This document shows positions 59,735 to 64,000 of a stretch of 64,000 bases of DNA, piece by piece. The stretch comes from Bacteroidota bacterium (GTDB taxonomy: Bacteria > Bacteroidota > Bacteroidia > B-17B0 > Aurantibacillaceae), in the NCBI GenBank assembly GCA_030684395.1, contig JAUXTT010000037.1, forward strand, positions 1-64,000, written 5' to 3'. The position numbers were made by a program, and so were the translations under genes. The notes beneath the pieces were generated by a model. That model saw only the letters and a list, made by a program, of their open reading frames with translations. It did not search any database and was not told the origin of the DNA. How positions within the stretch are numbered: the stretch's first letter is position 1; each line of letters opens with the position of its first letter.

Positions 59735-61771
59735 TTGATATCAAAGGACACCATAGAGCAAATTATTTACTACGCCCGCATTGATGAGGTAGTAGGTGAT
59801 TTTGTGCCTTTGAAAAAACGTGGTTCCAATATGTGGGGCTGCTGTCCTTTTCATAATGAAAAAACTCCTTCATTCAGTGTATCTCCAACAAAAGGTATTT
59901 ACAAATGTTTTGGTTGTGGAAAAGCAGGTAACTCGGTGAATTTTGTGATGGAGGTTGAGAAGAAAACCTACCCCGAAGCATTACGGTATCTCGCAAAAAA
60001 ATACAATATTCATATTGAGGAGAAGGAAGTAACAGCAGAAGAACTTGCTGCCCAAAGTGAAAAAGAAAGTTTAAGGATCATTAATATTTTTGCCAATAAG
60101 TACTTTCAAACTAACCTTTGGGAAAGTGATGAAGGCAAATCCATTGGTTTAAGTTATTTCCGTGAGCGCGGATTCAGGGATGATATTGTAAAGAAGTTTG
60201 AGCTGGGTTTTTCATTTGAAGAACGTAAAGCTCTTACGAAAGCAGCAATTGCAGGAGGGTACAATCCAAATTATTTAGTTAAGACGGGTCTTTCCATTTT
60301 ACCTGAGCGATATGCAAATGAAACCAGTTTAACGGACGCTCATTTATTTGATCGTTTTGCTGGTAGGGTAATGTTTCCTATTCACGGTGTTTCAGGAGAT
60401 GTTGTTGGTTTTGGAGGAAGAATTTTAGGTAACAGTAAAGAAGTAGCTAAATACCTTAATTCACCGCAAAGTGAGATCTATGATAAGAGTAAAATCCTGT
60501 ATGGACTTTATTTCGCTAAAAAAAGTATTCAAACCGAAGGCTTCTGTTTTTTGGTGGAAGGTTATACAGATGTTATTGCGATGCATCAGGCGGGCATTGA
60601 AAATGTGGTAGCTTCATCAGGAACTTCACTTACCGTTGAGCAAATAAAATTAATCCAACGTTTCACCAACAATATTACCATTTTGTATGATGGTGATGCG
60701 GCGGGGCAAAAAGCTGCAGATCGTGGTACCGGACTGATATTGGAAGAGGGAATGAACGCTCGTGTGTTATTATTCCCTGATAACGATGATCCTGATAGTT
60801 ACGCTAAAAAAGTTAGTTCCGATGAGCTGAAGAATTTTATTAAAAACAACTCTCACGATTTTATTACGTATTCCGCTTCACGTATTTCGGAAGAAGAAAA
60901 AAAAGACCCGATTAAGAAAACGGCTTTTATCCGTCACATCATAGATAATATAGCTTTAATCCCCGATTCTATTTCGCGCTCGGTATACATTAAAGAATGT
61001 AGCCGGTTGGTTGATGTAGAAGAACAGATACTTTCTTTGGAGGTCAATAAGATTCGTATAGACAAAGAAACACGCAAACAAAAAGATAAGAACCGACAAC
61101 ACCCATTTTCGACAGATCCGGCACCGGTAAAAGTAGATTCAGCTTTACCTACTTCTATTCTACCTGAACAGTTGCAGTTTGTTGAAGTAGATGAGCGACA
61201 GCTGAAACTCGATGTTTTTGATAGTATAGAAAAGAATATCTGTAGGGTAATGATCATGTACGGAAATCAGTTGTTAGATGTTGAGGTGTACAATTCTGAA
61301 GGCGATCTGGTAACTATGCAAATTTCGGTTGCTGAATTTATTTTATTTGAGTTGTTTCACGATGAATTAAATTTCATTAACCCCATTAATCAGTTATTAT
61401 TGGATGAATTCATTCATCAGATGCGTGAAGATGTGATTCCCGGCGAAAGCTTTTTTCTGATGAATACCAATCCTGCAATATCTCAGTTAGCAATCCAGCT
61501 TACCCAGGAAGATCATCAACTAAGCGAGAACTGGGCAGCCAAACACGGAGTGCATACGGAACACGAGGCGCACGATATTAAAAAAATGGTGGAACGTATA
61601 CTTTACGTTTATAAAGACAAAAGATTACAAGATATGATCTTTGAACTGAAAGAAAGTTTAAGAGATAATGCAAACGATGATGATGTATTTATAACTCTTT
61701 CCGAGATCAGAAAATTTGAATCTTTTAAGGCGCGTGTAAACAAGTTGCTGGGAAGAGTTATTGTGAAATAA
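59735..61771 (+). CDS. dnaG: DNA primase
   Basis: The 678-residue protein starts at TTG with MISKDTIEQIIYYARIDEVV. The CHC2 zinc finger has Cys37, His40, Cys58 and Cys61 (CCPFHNEKTPSFSVSPTKGI to CFGCGKAGN). The TOPRIM core follows: FLVEGYTDVIAMHQAGIENVVASSGTSL and ILYDGDAAGQKAADRG. The C-terminal part would hold the helicase-binding domain. It makes RNA primers at replication forks. It is flanked by inverted-repeat elements on both sides. Confidence 0.95.
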   Translation: MISKDTIEQIIYYARIDEVVGDFVPLKKRGSNMWGCCPFHNEKTPSFSVSPTKGIYKCFGCGKAGNSVNFVMEVEKKTYPEALRYLAKKYNIHIEEKEVTAEELAAQSEKESLRIINIFANKYFQTNLWESDEGKSIGLSYFRERGFRDDIVKKFELGFSFEERKALTKAAIAGGYNPNYLVKTGLSILPERYANETSLTDAHLFDRFAGRVMFPIHGVSGDVVGFGGRILGNSKEVAKYLNSPQSEIYDKSKILYGLYFAKKSIQTEGFCFLVEGYTDVIAMHQAGIENVVASSGTSLTVEQIKLIQRFTNNITILYDGDAAGQKAADRGTGLILEEGMNARVLLFPDNDDPDSYAKKVSSDELKNFIKNNSHDFITYSASRISEEEKKDPIKKTAFIRHIIDNIALIPDSISRSVYIKECSRLVDVEEQILSLEVNKIRIDKETRKQKDKNRQHPFSTDPAPVKVDSALPTSILPEQLQFVEVDERQLKLDVFDSIEKNICRVMIMYGNQLLDVEVYNSEGDLVTMQISVAEFILFELFHDELNFINPINQLLLDEFIHQMREDVIPGESFFLMNTNPAISQLAIQLTQEDHQLSENWAAKHGVHTEHEAHDIKKMVERILYVYKDKRLQDMIFELKESLRDNANDDDVFITLSEIRKFESFKARVNKLLGRVIVK

Positions 61772-61790
61772 ATATCCTGTTTTCCCTTTT

Positions 61791-61900
61791 TAAACCATAT
61801 AAGGCATTTCAGGACATAGAAGTCTACTGTTTGCGTACGAATAAAAGTGAATAATTATTACCTCTAACCTTATATGATCTTACATGTCTTATATGGTTTA
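61791..61900. repeat. Long imperfect inverted-repeat element (f)
   Basis: The element starts TAAACCATATAAGG and ends with TTATATGGTTTA. Arms of about 30 bases carry CATATAAGG-type words and their complements, with a 45-base centre. It lies between convergent dnaG and psd. Confidence 0.75.
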
Positions 61901-61913
61901 ATTTTTTTTTTGA

Positions 61914-62570
61914 TTAAAACTCCGCGATCACCGATTGAGATCCCTTCACTACATCATTGATCTTTACATTCACCTTAGTTCCTAAAGGAAGATAAATATC
62001 CACACGTGAACCGAATTTAATGAATCCGAATTGTTCACACTGAGTAGCAACATCGCCATCTTTACAATACCAAACAATACGACGGGCTAAAGCTCCTGCA
62101 ATTTGTCTGAAAAGGATCTGCTTACCGTTTTTATGTTCTACTACAACAGTAGTACGTTCGTTCTCTGTACTTGATTTTGGTTCCCATGCAGCTAAAAATT
62201 TACCAGGATGGTATTTAAAAAATTTCACGATACCATCAATAGGATAACGATTAACGTGAACATTGATCGGAGACATGAAAATAGAGATCTGCAAACGTTT
62301 GTCCTTGAAAAATTCTCCTTCTTCGGTTTCTTCAATAACAACAACTTTTCCGTCTGCAGGGGCAATAATCAGGTTCTCACCTTTCGTGAATACACGGGTT
62401 GGCATACGAAAGAACTGAAGAATGGTAATGGTTAAAAATCCACTTAATGCATAAGCAAATAAATGAGCAATTAAATATTGAGGGAAGAAAAAATGTGCAA
62501 TGAAAATAACGATGGCACTAAATACCAAAACAATCAATAAACTGGCAATACCTTCTTTGTGAAACTTCAT
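61914..62570 (-). CDS. psd: Phosphatidylserine decarboxylase family protein
   Basis: The 218-residue protein has two N-terminal transmembrane segments (residues 8-30 and 36-52), then NLIIAPADGKVVVIEE and FMSPINVHVNRYPIDG, which are conserved in the short archaeal/Bacteroidota PSD group. The self-cleavage serine is in FIKFGSRVDIYLP (about residue 195), where a pyruvoyl group is made. It produces phosphatidylethanolamine. I chose the ATG at 62570; a TTG at 62591 lies in the -7 box. It is convergent with dnaG. Confidence 0.9.
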   Translation of the reverse strand: MKFHKEGIASLLIVLVFSAIVIFIAHFFFPQYLIAHLFAYALSGFLTITILQFFRMPTRVFTKGENLIIAPADGKVVVIEETEEGEFFKDKRLQISIFMSPINVHVNRYPIDGIVKFFKYHPGKFLAAWEPKSSTENERTTVVVEHKNGKQILFRQIAGALARRIVWYCKDGDVATQCEQFGFIKFGSRVDIYLPLGTKVNVKINDVVKGSQSVIAEF

Positions 62571-62588
62571 TTTTGTAAATAATTTCGC

Positions 62589-62596
62589 CAAAGATA
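62589..62596 (-). promoter_or_regulatory. -7 box for psd
   Basis: On the minus strand TATCTTTG matches TAnnTTTG exactly, 18 bases before the ATG at 62570. No clear -33 box at 19-21 bases. Confidence 0.45.
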
Positions 62597-62685
62597 ATAA
62601 ATAGAATCAAGACTGTTAGTTCGCTTCGACGAACAAGATGCAAGACTTTGATGCGTAGAAGATTAGGGCTTTTCTAACCTCCGGA

Positions 62686-64000
62686 TTACCCGTTACCGCT
62701 GCCTGCTCTTTGTTTCACATCGTCTGCGCCGCCCGTTCTTCTTCTGCTTCCCTGTACATTCGTGTTTCCGAACTTGTAGGTAAATGCAACAGAAGCAACA
62801 CGTGTTTCCCTTGATACAATGAATTTTTCGCGGTAATTGGAGAACTTCACGGTTGCCGTCATATTATTGGTATAAGCAATATCCGAAACATTCAACTTCA
62901 AAACAGCACGATTTTCCCAAAGCTTTTTCTGGAATCCTACAGATACGAACCAGATCGGATTTATATTGTCGTATGCATAGATCTCACGTGCGCGGTAGTT
63001 TCCGGTAAGTTCAGCAGAAGTTGTTTTATTGAAAGCGAATGAATTCACCCAGTTAAAATTCAAAGTTGGTTTTCCTACATTTTTTATAGGTGTATTGGCT
63101 ACATTCCCGGTATAGCTTGCATAATAGATGTTGAGGTCTGAATTCATATTCCACCATTTTTTGATTTCTAATGGAAGCGATATCACAAAAGAATACACAT
63201 CTACTTTTCCTAAATTTGTGTTGGTTTGAATAGTAGTATTGGTAAGGGTAGGCGAAGGTGCAAGCACTTCTGTAATATTATTAAGTGTTCTGCCAAACCC
63301 AAAAGTGGTGTAGATCCTCTGTTTGTAAACATGACTGAATTCAACCGCATGCGTTGTTTGTGGTTTTAAATAAGGATTTCCTTCTTTATAAGTTGTAGGA
63401 TCCAAAAAGAATTTGAATGGATTCAATTGATCGTATCCGGGTCTGTTGATACGTCGGCTGTAGGTTAATTCCAGCCCATTTTTTTCATTTATTTTATAAC
63501 CAACAAAACCACTTGGGAAGAGCTGAACATAGCTGGTATCGAAGCTTGTATTGTAAACGATCTGTTTTCCTATTACGTGTGTATGTTCACAACGAAGTCC
63601 AATTTGTGTACTCCACTTTTTATAATCTTTGGTCACATTCACATAAGCAGCGTTTATGTTTTCTTCATAAATGAAGTGATTACTTTTTGTGGAATCGTAA
63701 ATATTCTGTCCGTTGCTCTGATCATAAAATGCAAGGTTATTATCTGCAATAACATAACTTGATTTTAGTCCTGCTTCCAGCTTTGCGTCTTTCTTCAAGG
63801 GTTTACTAAGGTCAGTTTTTATGGAGTAAATGTTCAATCCGCCGCGAATATCGCCGTACAATAAATAATAGGGTTTAAATTCATCACCACCTAAATCAAA
63901 ATAACGGGTAGTGAAATTTTGATTCGTAGTATTACCGTAATGTGCGTAATCTAAATCGGTATTCAACTCTGTTCCGGTTGAATCGAAAATGTGTTTGTAG
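62686..64000 (-). CDS. Outer-membrane beta-barrel protein (OMP_b-brl_3), 5' part outside window
   Basis: The frame is open through the right edge without a start and encodes at least 437 residues of barrel. It shows GLELTYSRRINRPGYDQLNPF, DPTTYKEGNPYLKPQTTHAVEFSH and VSDIAYTNNMTATVKFSNYREKF, typical of the OMP_b-brl_3 family. The C-terminus ends in a Gly/Arg-rich tail (SRRRTGGADDVKQRAGSGNG). The N-terminal signal and regulatory domain lie beyond 64000. It is related to the complete protein at 24622, but the two are not close copies. Confidence 0.85.
   Translation of the reverse strand, partial: YKHIFDSTGTELNTDLDYAHYGNTTNQNFTTRYFDLGGDEFKPYYLLYGDIRGGLNIYSIKTDLSKPLKKDAKLEAGLKSSYVIADNNLAFYDQSNGQNIYDSTKSNHFIYEENINAAYVNVTKDYKKWSTQIGLRCEHTHVIGKQIVYNTSFDTSYVQLFPSGFVGYKINEKNGLELTYSRRINRPGYDQLNPFKFFLDPTTYKEGNPYLKPQTTHAVEFSHVYKQRIYTTFGFGRTLNNITEVLAPSPTLTNTTIQTNTNLGKVDVYSFVISLPLEIKKWWNMNSDLNIYYASYTGNVANTPIKNVGKPTLNFNWVNSFAFNKTTSAELTGNYRAREIYAYDNINPIWFVSVGFQKKLWENRAVLKLNVSDIAYTNNMTATVKFSNYREKFIVSRETRVASVAFTYKFGNTNVQGSRRRTGGADDVKQRAGSGNG

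Overview
The window is a low-GC chromosomal segment of a Bacteroidota bacterium. The evidence is type A and type B T9SS sorting domains, SprB-type repeats, two OMP_b-brl_3 outer-membrane barrels, a class III glutamine synthetase, the rpsU-xerC-hpf gene order, and promoters of the Bacteroidota type (TTTG, 19 bases, then TAnnTTTG; the best example is in front of rpsU). The order or family cannot be fixed from this sequence. No rRNA operon, CRISPR array, intact insertion sequence or prophage is visible. Most of the window is ordinary core and accessory chromosome.

Layout. 1-1332: N-terminal part of a secreted SprB-repeat protein that runs off the left edge. 1703-6964: a tight ten-gene minus-strand operon of secreted, thiol-redox and uncharacterised proteins. 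7111-10445: CoaB, YceI, an OB-fold membrane protein, a secreted thioredoxin, and an ECF sigma factor with a small zinc-binding partner. 10534-11162: tRNA-Leu(GAG), a GIY-YIG nuclease gene and a broken partial copy of the same tRNA. 11206-16498: a five-gene operon with two B12-binding-type radical SAM enzymes, two methyltransferases and a nucleotidyltransferase. 16620-24544: MazG, a SET-domain protein, an M20 dipeptidase, a large T9SS-secreted protein, DedA and Ogt. 24622-33796: two outer-membrane receptors, two tandem peptide transporters and a cobalamin adenosyltransferase. 33998-37493: a serine hydrolase, a decayed HigBA module and a YhcG-type PDDEXK nuclease. 37537-41036: methylmalonyl-CoA mutase. 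41172-44081: three secreted prolyl isomerases, one a cyclophilin-FKBP fusion. 44224-50868: AroC, a dicarboxylate symporter, an ABC exporter and a Gly/Tyr-rich secreted protein. 51229-55132: GlnN and an AbiE module with its operators. 55401-64000: hpf, xerC, rpsU, DUF4412 proteins, a SPOR protein, DnaG, phosphatidylserine decarboxylase and a truncated outer-membrane barrel.

Functional threads. Cobalamin links the PduO-type adenosyltransferase (overlapping a TonB receptor by one base), the AdoCbl-dependent mutase and the radical SAM pair. Envelope and secretion functions account for much of the remainder.

The most unusual structure is a recurring pattern: a small nuclease gene sits beside a core host gene, and part of that host gene is duplicated on the far side. 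The GIY-YIG gene lies between a complete tRNA-Leu and a broken 5' copy, and both copies carry the same 90-bp segment. The PDDEXK gene lies between the mutase 3' end and a second, diverged copy of that 3' end. An 18-bp palindrome interrupts the broken tRNA copy and appears in two other intergenic regions. A family of long imperfect inverted repeats occupies several intergenic gaps.
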